From: an uncultured Oscillospiraceae bacterium
GTDB taxonomy: Bacteria > Bacillota > Clostridia > Oscillospirales > Oscillospiraceae
Assembly: GCA_910585815.1 (NCBI GenBank)
Contig: CAJUFJ010000004.1
Location: 17,740 to 81,739, forward strand
DNA length: 64,000 bases
Reading direction: 5' to 3'
In this document: positions 49,866 through 57,690 of the stretch, piece by piece
How the letters are laid out: each line of letters begins with the position of its first letter
Position numbering within the stretch: the stretch's first letter is position 1
The notes under the pieces: model-generated
Told to the model about the DNA's origin: nothing
Database searches by the model: none
The model's input: only the letters and a program-made list of their open reading frames with translations
Program-made: the position numbers and the translations under genes

Positions 49866-50636
49866 ATGCAGCACAAAGTGGAGATATGCGGGGTGAACAC
49901 CGCCAAGCTGAAGGTGCTGAAAAGCAGCGAGACCCAGGCGCTTCTTCTCCGGGTTAAGGAGGGGGATATGCAGGCCCGGGAGGAACTCATTGCCGGCAAC
50001 CTGCGGCTGGTGCTGTCGGTGATTCAGCGGTTTGCCAACCGGGGGGAGAACGCCGACGACCTGTTTCAGGTGGGGTGTATCGGCCTGATCAAGGCCATCG
50101 ACAACTTCAACACCGACCTGGACGTGAAGTTTTCCACCTACGGCGTCCCCATGATTGTGGGGGAGATACGCCGCTACCTCCGGGACAACAGCACCATGCG
50201 GGTGTCCCGGGCCATGCGGGACACGGCCTACAAGGTTCTCCAGGCCAAGGAGGCCTACATGGCCCAGCACCAGCGGGAGCCCTCCATCGAGGAGATCGCC
50301 AAGATCCTGGACATCAAGCGGGAGGACGTGGTTTTTGCCCTGGACGCCATCCTGGAACCGGTGTCCCTCTACGAGCCGGTGTACTCCGACAGCGGGGACA
50401 CCATCTGCGTGATGGACCAGGTGAAGGACAACAAGAACAACGACGAGATGTGGGTGGAGCGCATCGCTCTGAAGGAGGCGGTGGGCCACCTCACCGACCG
50501 GGAGCGAAAGATTCTGTCCATGCGCTTCTTCCAGGGCAAGACCCAGATGGAGGTGTCCGCCGAAATCGGCATCTCCCAGGCCCAGGTCTCCCGGCTGGAG
50601 AAAAACGCCCTGCGGCAGATTCGGAAGGAGATGTGA
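49866..50636 (+). CDS. sigG: Sporulation sigma factor SigG
   Basis: SigG directs late forespore transcription. The 256-residue protein is very close to B. subtilis SigG over its length: KVEICGVNTAKL at the N-terminus, NLRLVLSVIQRFANRGEN and DDLFQVGCIGLIKAIDNF in region 2, EIRRYLRDNS, EPVSLYEPVYSDSGD, and ISQAQVSRLEKNAL in region 4. The N-terminal VEICGV motif is characteristic of SigG and distinguishes it from SigF. The usual upstream neighbours spoIIGA and sigE are absent here. A hairpin covers its ribosome site. Confidence 0.95.
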   Translation: MQHKVEICGVNTAKLKVLKSSETQALLLRVKEGDMQAREELIAGNLRLVLSVIQRFANRGENADDLFQVGCIGLIKAIDNFNTDLDVKFSTYGVPMIVGEIRRYLRDNSTMRVSRAMRDTAYKVLQAKEAYMAQHQREPSIEEIAKILDIKREDVVFALDAILEPVSLYEPVYSDSGDTICVMDQVKDNKNNDEMWVERIALKEAVGHLTDRERKILSMRFFQGKTQMEVSAEIGISQAQVSRLEKNALRQIRKEM

Positions 50637-50657
50637 GGGGCAGGCTGGGCTTCCCTC

Positions 50658-50850
50658 TGTAGGGGCGCACAGTGTGCGCCCGCGTATGACAGACTTATGT
50701 AGGGGCCGGGCTCCGTCCCGGCCCGTCTCTCGAATATGGGCGGTTACGGAAAAGCGGGGCGGGACAGAGCCCGCCCCCTACACGCTCCTCTTGTCAAAAT
50801 GCGCAATTGGGACAGGTATCCTTATTTGCGGGCGGACAATGTCCGCCCCT
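50658..50850. repeat. P3 repeat cluster after sigG
   Basis: Units TGTAGGGGCGCACAGTGTGCGCCC (about 50659), TGTAGGGGCCGGGC... with an opposed GCCCGCCCCCTACA end (50697-50782) and GGGCGGACAATGTCCGCCCCTACA (about 50828-50851). It is part of the 430-nt gap 50637-51066, which has no gene. Confidence 0.82.
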
Positions 50851-50881
50851 ACAAAAAGATGCTCCCCCTGGGGGGAGAAGA

Positions 50882-50913
50882 AAACCGCTCCGGAGAAAAA
50901 TCCAGAGCGGTTT
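50882..50913. terminator. Probable terminator
   Basis: AAACCGCTC(C)GGA pairs with TCC(A)GAGCGGTTT around a GAAAAA loop. The stem resembles the one at 21187. Confidence 0.65.
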
Positions 50914-50943
50914 CTCTCTCTCCCCGCCGCCCACAGCGCGGCA

Positions 50944-50983
50944 CAGTATCTATAACAGTGACAGTATCTATTTCAGTATCTAT
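50944..50983 (+). repeat. Three direct CAGTATCTAT repeats upstream of the DUF6291 gene
   Basis: CAGTATCTAT occurs at 50944-50953, 50962-50971 and 50974-50983, embedded in a wider 6-bp periodic stretch (to about 50998). Spacings are 18 and 12 bp. They may be regulator or replication-protein binding sites, but they are short. Confidence 0.6.
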
Positions 50984-51066
50984 AACTATTACAGTTACGT
51001 TGTCTTCGGTGTACAAAAACGTACAACTTTCTCCCCAATCCCACCCAGGGTAAGGAGATGATTGTA

Positions 51067-51444
51067 ATGACGAAGAAAAGTTTTGTGGTCTACTTTGACA
51101 GCTACCCCATCCTGTCCGCCTTGCCCATGGAGCAGCGGGGGCTGCTGTTCTCTGTGCTCATGGTCTACGCCGACCGGGTGTGGCGGGAGCCCTCCACCGC
51201 GCTGGAGGAGGTGATGGAGGGCTTTCCCCGGCTCTCCCCGGAGGCCCGGATGGCCTGCGGCTTTATGGGCGCGGCCATCCAGCGGGACACGGACGCCTGG
51301 CTGAACAGGCGGGAGTACCGCCAGCAGGGCAAGCCAGGCGGTCAGAAAAAGGGGGACCCGGAGACAGCCGACCGCCGGGCCAGAGAGGACATGGAGCGGC
51401 TCCGGCGGCTGCTGGAGCGTGAGACAGCGAAGGGGGAGGTTTAG
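51067..51444 (+). CDS. DUF6291-like protein (phage replication-associated type)
   Basis: The 125-residue protein starts MTKKSFVVYFDSYPILSALPMEQ and has GLLFSVLMVYAD, then ARMACGFMGAAIQRDTDAWLNRREYRQQGKPGGQKKG. This is the pattern of DUF6291 proteins that are often encoded next to primase or replication genes in phages and plasmids. Here no phage gene is nearby, so it is a solitary copy. ATG 51067 has GGAG 9 nt upstream. Its end overlaps the thiT end by 4 nt, tail to tail. Confidence 0.75.
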   Translation: MTKKSFVVYFDSYPILSALPMEQRGLLFSVLMVYADRVWREPSTALEEVMEGFPRLSPEARMACGFMGAAIQRDTDAWLNRREYRQQGKPGGQKKGDPETADRRAREDMERLRRLLERETAKGEV

Positions 51445-52025
51445 CCCCGCCGCAGGTCCTCGCCCTGATAGTACCGCTGTAACGGGCGGTAGCTCAGCGC
51501 AGCCACGATGCCGGTGATGATGATTTCCGGCACCATGTAGCTGGCATTGTAGGAGATGGACCAGATGGGCGGAGCCCAGCCCAGCTCGTTGGGCCACAGG
51601 ACCTCCCACACCGCCACGCCGGAGATGTAGTGGCAGGCCAGCCGAACGAGAAAGGTGACTGTGATGCCCAGCACCAGCGCCGCCTGCTGGTTCTTCAGCC
51701 GGTTTTTGAACATGGCCGCCAGCCCGATTACCGAGTAGGCAAACACGTAGTCAAAGAGGATAATCAGGATGGCGGTCCACACATTGGTGGCGTACTGTAC
51801 ATTGGAGATGCCCAGCAGCATCTGGAGCAGGCTGTGGACGAAGGCGGTGAACAGCCCCCAGCGGCAGCCGTACCGCCAGGAGACCAGCACCAGGGGCAGC
51901 ATGGAGCAGAAGGTGATTCCGCCCCCCAGCGCCCAGGGCCCCTTGAACTCGAACATGGACAGCACGGTGCCGATGGCGATCATGACCGCGCTCTCCACCA
52001 GGCGGCGGGTTTGCAGGTTTGTCAT
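51441..52025 (-). CDS. thiT: Thiamine ECF transporter substrate-binding subunit ThiT
   Basis: ThiT is the membrane S-component that binds thiamine and works with the shared ECF energising module encoded elsewhere. The 194-residue protein has six hydrophobic segments and the ThiT signature WALGGGITFCSMLPLVLVSWRYG (W/G region, about 32-54), and C-terminal NASYMVPEIIITGIVAALSY. GGAGG precedes ATG 52025. The upstream TPP riboswitch and terminator support the thiamine assignment strongly. Confidence 0.93.
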   Translation of the reverse strand: MTNLQTRRLVESAVMIAIGTVLSMFEFKGPWALGGGITFCSMLPLVLVSWRYGCRWGLFTAFVHSLLQMLLGISNVQYATNVWTAILIILFDYVFAYSVIGLAAMFKNRLKNQQAALVLGITVTFLVRLACHYISGVAVWEVLWPNELGWAPPIWSISYNASYMVPEIIITGIVAALSYRPLQRYYQGEDLRRG

Positions 52026-52042
52026 AGTCGATTCCTCCAAAT

Positions 52043-52082
52043 AAAAAAATACCGCATTACATCCGGACGGGTGTAGTGCGGT
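52043..52082 (-). terminator. Riboswitch-controlled terminator before thiT
   Basis: On the minus strand ACCGCACTACA pairs with TGTAATGCGGT and is followed by ATTTTTTTATTT. It lies between the TPP aptamer and thiT, so thiamine pyrophosphate would favour termination. Confidence 0.85.
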
Positions 52083-52111
52083 TTTAGAGGAGACGACGGC
52101 ACGGTCTCTCT

Positions 52112-52216
52112 TTCACTTCCTACGCCGGCATTACCCGGATCAGGTTCAAGGGACCGGAGACAGCTGTGTTTGTCTCTGCATCTCAGCCGGGAACTAAGCT
52201 CCCAGCGCCCCTGTGT
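52112..52216 (-). promoter_or_regulatory. TPP riboswitch (THI element)
   Basis: On the minus strand the conserved blocks are ACAGGGGCGC, GGCTGAGATGCAGAGACA, CCTTGAACCTGATC, GGGTAATGCCGGCG and TAGGAAGTG, in the order of the THI box. It is followed by the terminator at 52043-52082 and thiT. Confidence 0.95.
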
Positions 52217-52240
52217 TCGATTGTACTGCGGTTCACGGCC

Positions 52241-52269
52241 ATTGTAGACCCTGCCGCCGGCTTTGTCAA
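52241..52269 (-). promoter_or_regulatory. Promoter of the TPP riboswitch-thiT transcript
   Basis: TTGACA (52269-52264) and TACAAT (52246-52241) on the minus strand are 17 bp apart; the start is near 52234, about 18 nt before the aptamer. Confidence 0.85.
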
Positions 52270-52334
52270 CCTTTTTTTATCCCAGGGAGTGTCCTACCGC
52301 GCATTTTATCACAGTCAGGAGAATTGGAACGATT

Positions 52335-52384
52335 TGTAGGGGCGCACAGTGTGCGCCCGCGGGCGGACAATGTCCGCCCCTACA
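52335..52384. repeat. P3 repeat pair
   Basis: TGTAGGGGCGCACA-G-TGTGCGCCC directly followed by GGGCGGACA-A-TGTCCGCCCCTACA, almost the same pair as at 31540-31610. It lies after the ZIP gene, on the gap 52270-52409. Confidence 0.88.
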
Positions 52385-52409
52385 TAAAATCTGCGAATAG
52401 GACACACCC

Positions 52410-53192
52410 TTATCCCAGCGCCACGTCCAGAATCATCATCAGCAGAAAGCCCGCCATCACCCCCAGGGTGCCCGAGTGGCCCCCCTGGGACAGATTGGCT
52501 TCGGGGATGAGCTCCTCCACCACTACATAGAGCATGGCCCCGGCGGCGAAGGAGAGCAGCCAGGGGAGAACCAGCTGGACCGTTCCGGCCACCAGCACGG
52601 TGAGCAGGGCGAACACAGGTTCCACCACCCCGGAGGCCGCCCCGATGAGGAAGGATTTGCCCTTGCCCATCCCCTCCTGGTAGAGGGGCAGGGAGATGGC
52701 CGCCCCTTCCGGAAAATTCTGGATGCCGATGCCCAAAGCCAGGGCGGTGGAGGCGGTGAGCAGAGCGGCGTCGCCGTTCTGCGCCGCCAGGGCGAAGGAA
52801 ACCCCCACCGCCATCCCCTCGGGGATGTTGTGCAGGGTGACGGCCAGCACCAGCAGGGCCGTCCGGCTGGGACTGGCCCCCCGGTGGAAGGACTCCGGCC
52901 CGAAGTGGGGGAGGAGGAAGTCCATCCCCAGCAGGAAGCCGATGCCCAGCAGCGAGCCCCCCGCGGCGGGGAGCCAGCCCGTCTGACCCAGCTCCTCCGC
53001 CTTCTCGATGGCGGGAATGAGCAGCGACCACATGCTGGCCGCGATCATCACCCCGGCGGCAAAGCCCAGCATCACCCGGTGGAGGGTCTGGGAGTTTTTC
53101 CTGTGGAACAAAAAGACCACGGCGGCCCCGGCGGCGGTCATCAGGGCGGTAAAGCCCGTGCCGGCGGCGGCCCAAGTAAGTGCCTGTAACAC
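52410..53192 (-). CDS. ZIP family metal transporter
   Basis: The 260-residue protein has eight hydrophobic segments and the ZIP metal sites HNIPEGMAVGVSF (TM4) and NFPEGAAISLPL (TM5), with a later VVEELIPEA in TM8's approach. It resembles the bacterial ZupT/GufA branch that imports zinc and other divalent metals. A His-containing loop (FGPESFHRG) lies between TM3 and TM4. No regulator lies adjacent. Confidence 0.92.
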   Translation of the reverse strand: MLQALTWAAAGTGFTALMTAAGAAVVFLFHRKNSQTLHRVMLGFAAGVMIAASMWSLLIPAIEKAEELGQTGWLPAAGGSLLGIGFLLGMDFLLPHFGPESFHRGASPSRTALLVLAVTLHNIPEGMAVGVSFALAAQNGDAALLTASTALALGIGIQNFPEGAAISLPLYQEGMGKGKSFLIGAASGVVEPVFALLTVLVAGTVQLVLPWLLSFAAGAMLYVVVEELIPEANLSQGGHSGTLGVMAGFLLMMILDVALG

Positions 53193-53290
53193 GATGTAAG
53201 AACCCCTTCTGGAAGACTCGCAGGCGGGCGCCTGTACGGTTGCTTCCAGATTAGGCTATGCGCAGGAGAGGGAAGGGGTGCGCTGACGGA

Positions 53291-53433
53291 CAAAATGCCT
53301 CCCTCTCAGAGGGAGGTGGCACGGCGCAGCCGTGACGGAGGGAGTCCTGCGGAGGGTTTTTACCATCTTCGGCAACTCCCTCAGTCTGGCCTTTGGCCAG
53401 CCAGCTCCCTCAAGGAGGGAGCCTTTTTTCTAT
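53291..53433. repeat. Palindromic repeat family P1, copy 3
   Basis: About 140 bp, same arrangement as copy 1 (CCTCCCTCTCAGAGGGAGG, GGCACGGCGCAGCCGTG, CTGGCCTTTGGCCAG, CTCCCTCAAGGAGGGAG). Its right end touches the stop codon of the PiT gene (53430). Confidence 0.85.
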
Positions 53434-54458
53434 GCGGCCAAAAACACCCGCGCCATCCAGTAGCCGATGGCCATGCAGCCGGGGAAGGTGAGCAGCCAGG
53501 CCAGGGCAATTTTTCCGGCGGTAGCCCAGTCGGGGCGGTTCCCCCCGGCGGAGCCCACCCCCAGCAGGGCGCAGGTGCGGGTGTGGGTGGTGGAGACGGG
53601 CAGGCCCAGCAGGGTGGCGGTAAAGAGACAGGCGATGTTCCCCAGGTCGGCGGCCAGCCCCTCCCGGGGGCCCAGAGACACCATCTCCCGGCCCACAGTG
53701 TCGATAATCCGCCGGCCTCCCATCAGGGTGCCCAGGGCCATGAAAAAAGCGCACAGGGCCATGAGCCACAGGGGCACCAGGAAGGTGCCCTCGTCGGCCC
53801 GGCCCTGGGCCAGGGCAGCCCCCAGCAGGAAGACGCCGATGAACTTCTGGCCGTCCTGGGCCCCGTGGAGGAAGGCGGTGACAGCCGCCCCGGGAAGCTG
53901 GGCCAGAAGGAATGTACGGTTAGAAAGCTTTACAGCTTTCAGGCGGCTTTGCGCCCCCCGTCCCGCCCAGAAGCCGGCGGCGGTGGACAGGACAAGCCCC
54001 AAAATCACCCGTGCCCAGCAGTCCCAGCGGATGCAGGAGAGGGAGCCCTCCAGGGCCACCGCCGCCCCGGAGATGCCGGCCACCAGGGCGTGGCTCTCGC
54101 TGGTGGGGATGCCGAAATACCAGGCCGCCGCCGCCCACAGGACGATAGCTGTCATGGCGGCACACAGGGCAGTGAGGGCAGCTTTGGGGCCTCCGCCGAA
54201 GGAGGCGATGGCGTAGACCGTCTCGGCCACCGAGGCATTTACCGAGGTGACGCACAGCACCCCCAGAAAGTTGCACACCGCCGCCAGCGCCACGGCGGGC
54301 CGGAAGGGGAGGGCCCCCGTCACTACCGCCCCGGCAATGGCGTTGGGGGCGTCGGTCCAGCCATTCACCAGCAGGACGGCCAGGGTGAGCAGAACTGTGC
54401 CAAACAGGGCGGGATTCCCGCCTAACTGGCCTAAAAAGTCAAGAAACGACAGGGGCAT
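53430..54458 (-). CDS. Inorganic phosphate transporter, PiT family
   Basis: The 342-residue protein has two repeats of the PiT domain. The first motif is NGWTDAPNAIAGAVVTGAL (about 32-50) and the second FLHGAQDGQKFIGVF (about 190-205), with STTHTRTCALLG in the C-terminal part. It imports phosphate as a metal-phosphate complex with proton or sodium coupling. GGAGGT lies 7 nt before ATG 54458; an upstream in-frame ATG exists at 54473 but sits on the ribosome site. A DUF47/PhoU-like partner gene often adjacent is missing. Confidence 0.9.
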   Translation of the reverse strand: MPLSFLDFLGQLGGNPALFGTVLLTLAVLLVNGWTDAPNAIAGAVVTGALPFRPAVALAAVCNFLGVLCVTSVNASVAETVYAIASFGGGPKAALTALCAAMTAIVLWAAAAWYFGIPTSESHALVAGISGAAVALEGSLSCIRWDCWARVILGLVLSTAAGFWAGRGAQSRLKAVKLSNRTFLLAQLPGAAVTAFLHGAQDGQKFIGVFLLGAALAQGRADEGTFLVPLWLMALCAFFMALGTLMGGRRIIDTVGREMVSLGPREGLAADLGNIACLFTATLLGLPVSTTHTRTCALLGVGSAGGNRPDWATAGKIALAWLLTFPGCMAIGYWMARVFLAA

Positions 54459-54511
54459 GGACAACACCTCCATGTCCCAGATTATGCTACCGAATTTTTG
54501 AATAGCACTAT

Positions 54512-54628
54512 TTATGGCTCCCTCTCTGAGGGAGCTGTCGCCGCCGCAGGCGGTGACTGAGGGAGTTTTCCCGACTCCCTCCGTCACGGCTTCGCCGTGC
54601 CACCTCCCTCACAGAGGGAGGCTTCCCC
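54512..54628. repeat. Palindromic repeat family P1, copy 4
   Basis: Orientation as copy 2 (CTCCCTCTCTGAGGGAG, CGCCGCCGCAGGCGG, CACGGCTTCGCCGTG, CTCCCTCACAGAGGGAG). It overlaps the last ~20 bp of dinB. Confidence 0.85.
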
Positions 54629-55850
54629 CCGGCGGCGGGGCGTGGCGCTCCTGGCCGGGGTCCCGGGGGGCGGAGGCGGGGGCGATGGCTCCGGGGCCGT
54701 ACTTGGCCCGGATGACGTCCATGGTGTTCTCCAGCCGCTCCAGCCGGCGGCGCTTGGCGTCCTGACCGGCAGAAAACAGGTCCAGCTGGGCCCCTGCCTC
54801 GTCGGCGGGGATGAGGTAGATGGCGGTCACCGTCAGCGCCCGCACCGGGCTGGCCATGTTCCAGCAGCTGTCAGCCAGCTCCATGGCCGCCTGGGTCAGT
54901 TCCCGGGCCAGATCGGTGGGCGGGTCCAGCCGGGTCTGGCGGCTGATGTCTCGAAAATTGGGGTCCCGGATGGCAAGGGAAATACCTTGACACTTCATGC
55001 GGTGCCTGCGCAGGCGGCCCGCCACCTGGTCGGCCAGCTGGGCCACCCCCGCCTTGATCTCCGCCCGGCCCTGGAGGTCGTTGGGGAAGGTGTAGCCGTT
55101 GCCGATGGACTTGGGGGGCGTGTACTGGCCGGCGGGGGCCACGGGGGAGCGGTCCTGTCCGCAGGCGAAGTCGTGGAGCTGTGCGCCATTTTTTCCCAGA
55201 ATCTGGAAAAGCTGCGCCCGGTCGAAGGCGGCCAGATCACCGATGGTGCGCACCCCAAACTGCTGGAATACCTGGGCCGCCGCCCGGCCCACGTAGAGCA
55301 GGTCGGTGACGGGAAGGGGCCAGACCAGCTTCCGGAAATTTTCCCGGGTGATGACGGTGGTGGCGTCCGGCTTCTTGTAGTCGCTGCCAAGCTTGGCGAA
55401 CACCTTGTTGAAGGACACCCCCACCGAGATGGTCAGGCCGAAGCGGCTGCGCACCTCGTCCCGCAGGCGGTTGGCCAGGGCGGCGCCGTCCCCGCCAAAG
55501 AGGTGGAGGGTGCCGGTGACGTCCAGCCAGCTCTCGTCGATGCCGAAGGGCTCCACCAGGTCGGTGTACTCCTGGTAAAGGGAATTTACTTTACGGGAAA
55601 AATCCCGGTACAGCCCGTGGTGGGCGGGGAGGAGGACCAGGTTGGGGCACTTCCGCTTGGCCTGCCAGATGGTCTCCGCCGTCTTCACCCGGAAGACCTT
55701 GGCAGGCTCATTTTTGGCCAGGATGATGCCGTGGCGGCTGGCCGGATCGCCGCAGACGGCCACAGGCAGGTGGCGCAGCTCCGGGTGGGACAGTAGCTCC
55801 ACCGAGGCGTAAAAGCTGTTTAAATCGCAGTGAAAAATGACCCGGTCCAT
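54609..55850 (-). CDS. dinB: DNA polymerase IV (Y family)
   Basis: This translesion polymerase has 413 residues: HCDLNSFYASVELL with the first catalytic Asp and steric gate, FGIDESWLDVTG with the second acidic pair, the thumb, and the little finger domain (about 230-345). The clamp-binding motif QLDLFS lies near residue 375. GGAGGG precedes ATG 55850. After the motif, the tail has a long Pro/Gly extension ending PPPGGSLPL, whose last codons and stop come from a P1 repeat. A consensus promoter lies upstream; no LexA box was identified. Confidence 0.93.
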   Translation of the reverse strand: MDRVIFHCDLNSFYASVELLSHPELRHLPVAVCGDPASRHGIILAKNEPAKVFRVKTAETIWQAKRKCPNLVLLPAHHGLYRDFSRKVNSLYQEYTDLVEPFGIDESWLDVTGTLHLFGGDGAALANRLRDEVRSRFGLTISVGVSFNKVFAKLGSDYKKPDATTVITRENFRKLVWPLPVTDLLYVGRAAAQVFQQFGVRTIGDLAAFDRAQLFQILGKNGAQLHDFACGQDRSPVAPAGQYTPPKSIGNGYTFPNDLQGRAEIKAGVAQLADQVAGRLRRHRMKCQGISLAIRDPNFRDISRQTRLDPPTDLARELTQAAMELADSCWNMASPVRALTVTAIYLIPADEAGAQLDLFSAGQDAKRRRLERLENTMDVIRAKYGPGAIAPASAPRDPGQERHAPPPGGSLPL

Positions 55851-55872
55851 GGCCGCACCCTCCTTTGCGGCC

Positions 55873-55901
55873 ATTATACAGCAGCGGTGCGAGAAAGTCA
55901 A
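55873..55901 (-). promoter_or_regulatory. dinB promoter
   Basis: TTGACT (55901-55896) and TATAAT (55878-55873) on the minus strand, 17 bp apart. Confidence 0.82.
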
Positions 55902-55920
55902 ACTTTTGTTCTATTTTTTC

Positions 55921-55949
55921 TTGACAAATTTTTCGAGAGCTGGTACAAT
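55921..55949 (+). promoter_or_regulatory. Promoter of the 181-residue gene
   Basis: TTGACA (55921-55926) and TACAAT (55944-55949), 17 bp apart; divergent from dinB. Confidence 0.8.
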
Positions 55950-55981
55950 ATACAAAAGACCGATGCAGAGGAGCGCGTGAA

Positions 55982-56527
55982 ATGAGCAGAATTTCCTTCC
56001 ATGAAATGGACAATTTGTCCTTTTGGATCAACTATTTCGGGTGCAGTTACCTGAATCTGTACGATGAGGAAGCGGACGCCTCCGTCTGTGAACTGATGGA
56101 GGAGCTGTGTACTGAAGCGGTCTGCGAGTGGTGGAAGAAATTTACAGGCTGGTATGACGGGGTTTTGGAGGAGAGCGACGGTTATTTGGACGACCCCGCC
56201 TTTCTGGAAGCCCCGCTGACCCAGGGCAGAACGCTGAAAATTGAATTTCACCCGGGGGATACCCTTTACTATGTGGACGGGGAAGAAATCGGGAGTACAG
56301 GTCCCCACTGGAAGCTGCGAACAGTTCCCTACAAGGAGCTGGAGAAGCTGCTGCCGCTGGAGCGAGGCTGGCAGCTGTTTTTGCTGCTGCTCCCCCTCGC
56401 CTCGCTGGAGCGCGAGGAGGCCCCAGCGGCCCAACAGGCGATTAAAGTGCAGATGATGCACTGTTTCGGGGCAGATTTGTGCGAAAGTCTCTCAAAATGT
56501 ATTGTTTCTGGACTGCTTGAGGCGTAA
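55982..56527 (+). CDS. Hypothetical protein (immunity-protein-like composition)
   Basis: I do not recognise this 181-residue acidic, soluble protein. It has many Trp, Glu and Leu residues (CEWWKKFTGWYDG) and an internal LFLLLLPLASL helix near 132-142. Composition resembles small SUKH/Imm-type proteins but no motif confirms it. GAGGAG precedes ATG 55982. It is probably co-transcribed with the radical SAM gene 2 nt downstream. Confidence 0.7.
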   Translation: MSRISFHEMDNLSFWINYFGCSYLNLYDEEADASVCELMEELCTEAVCEWWKKFTGWYDGVLEESDGYLDDPAFLEAPLTQGRTLKIEFHPGDTLYYVDGEEIGSTGPHWKLRTVPYKELEKLLPLERGWQLFLLLLPLASLEREEAPAAQQAIKVQMMHCFGADLCESLSKCIVSGLLEA

Positions 56528-56529
56528 TC

Positions 56530-57414
56530 ATGGACTACATCCCCGCCAAGCACCTGCTCCACCGGAGCAAATCCACAGAGTGGTTCGGCACCGACCACAC
56601 CATGAACCTCTACCGGGGCTGCTGCCACGGCTGTCTCTACTGCGACAGCCGCAGTTCCTGCTACCAAAATCCGGACTTCGACCGGGTGAAGGCCAAGGCG
56701 GACGCCCTGCGCCTGCTCCGGGACGACCTGGCCCGGAAGGTACGCCCTGCCTTCATCACCATGGGCTCCATGAGCGACCCCTACAACCCCTTCGAGGAGG
56801 AGCTCCAGCTCACCCGCCATGCCCTGGAGCTCATCGACGCTTACCGGTGCGGGGTGGCAGCGGCCACCAAAAGCGACCTGATTGTCCGGGATATCGACCT
56901 GTACCGGCTGATTCAGGACCACTCCCCGGTGATCTGTAAACTGACCGTCACCACCACCGACGACGCCCTGGCGGCAAAAATCGAGCCCCACGCGCCGCCT
57001 CCCAGCCGCCGTCTCAGGGCGCTGGAGGAGTTGGCAAAGGCGGGGATTTTCTCCGGGGTGCTCCTTATGCCCGTACTGCCTTATGTGGAGGATTCGGCGG
57101 AAAATGTACTGTCAGTGGTGGACAGCGCCGCCCGGGCGGGGGCAAAGTTCGTCTACGCCGCCTTTGGCGTCACCATGCGGGACGGCCAGCGGGACTACTT
57201 CCTCGATGGCCTGGACCGGGGCTTTCCGGGGATGGGGGAGCGGTATCGCAAGCGGTACGGCTCCCGCTACTACTGTTCCAGTCCCAAGGCCAAGGAGCTG
57301 TGGGAGCTGTTTTCCAGCCGGTGCCGGGAGCTGGGCCTGCTGTACGAGATGCGCCACATCATCTCCGCCGCTACCCGGAGCTATGAGGACCGGCAGTTGA
57401 GTTTTTTTGATTGA
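56530..57414 (+). CDS. SPL family radical SAM protein
   Basis: The 294-residue protein has the CxxxCxxC iron-sulphur site C31-x3-C35-x2-C38 (RGCCHGCLYCDSR), then FITMGSMSDPYNPFEE and a TIM-barrel-like remainder (KLTVTTTDDALAAKIEPHAPPPSRRL), as in spore photoproduct lyase-like and Rv2578c-type proteins. True SplB has extra features I do not see, so its repair role is not proven, though the host is a spore-former. Ribosome site is weak (GAGG), suggesting coupling to the upstream gene. Confidence 0.88.
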   Translation: MDYIPAKHLLHRSKSTEWFGTDHTMNLYRGCCHGCLYCDSRSSCYQNPDFDRVKAKADALRLLRDDLARKVRPAFITMGSMSDPYNPFEEELQLTRHALELIDAYRCGVAAATKSDLIVRDIDLYRLIQDHSPVICKLTVTTTDDALAAKIEPHAPPPSRRLRALEELAKAGIFSGVLLMPVLPYVEDSAENVLSVVDSAARAGAKFVYAAFGVTMRDGQRDYFLDGLDRGFPGMGERYRKRYGSRYYCSSPKAKELWELFSSRCRELGLLYEMRHIISAATRSYEDRQLSFFD

Positions 57415-57427
57415 GGTTTTTGGGAGC

Positions 57428-57634
57428 GCAAAAAAGCCTCCTTTTGAAAGGAGGTGCCCCAGTGCGCACACTGGGGCGGAGGATTGCATTTTGGCGAAGC
57501 CAAAATATGCGAAGCAAACGAGGGGTCGGGGACTTTTGTGGGGCGGAAACTTTGATTACTCCGTATGTTTTGCTTCGCAAAACGCAATCCTCAGTCAGCT
57601 TCGCTGACAGCTCCTTTCAAAAGGAGCCTTTTGC
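57428..57634. repeat. Palindromic repeat family P2, copy 2
   Basis: About 205 bp with outer arms GCCTCCTTTTGAAAGGAGG and CTCCTTTCAAAAGGAGCC, inner dyads (CCCCAGTGCGCACACTGGGG, TTTTGGCGAAGCCAAAA, GTTTTGCTTCGCAAAAC, GTCAGCTTCGCTGAC) and opposed GGATTGC/GCAATCC boxes, as at 30188-30369. It fills most of the gap 57415-57690. Confidence 0.87.
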
Positions 57635-57690
57635 CGCTGCGGCGGGACGATAAGGAGCTGCTTTCTGCCAATGCCGGCAGCTGAGCTTTT

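Noticed and set aside
50944..50998. CRISPR-like array
   Set aside because: Repeats are only 10 bp with 2-8 bp between them; no cas gene or proper spacers.
51067..51444. Prophage
   Set aside because: Only one phage-type gene is present; no integrase, capsid or lysis genes flank it.
24832..54628. P1 repeats as insertion sequences
   Set aside because: They are too short to encode a transposase and have no visible target-site duplications; they are palindromic repeats or non-autonomous elements at most.
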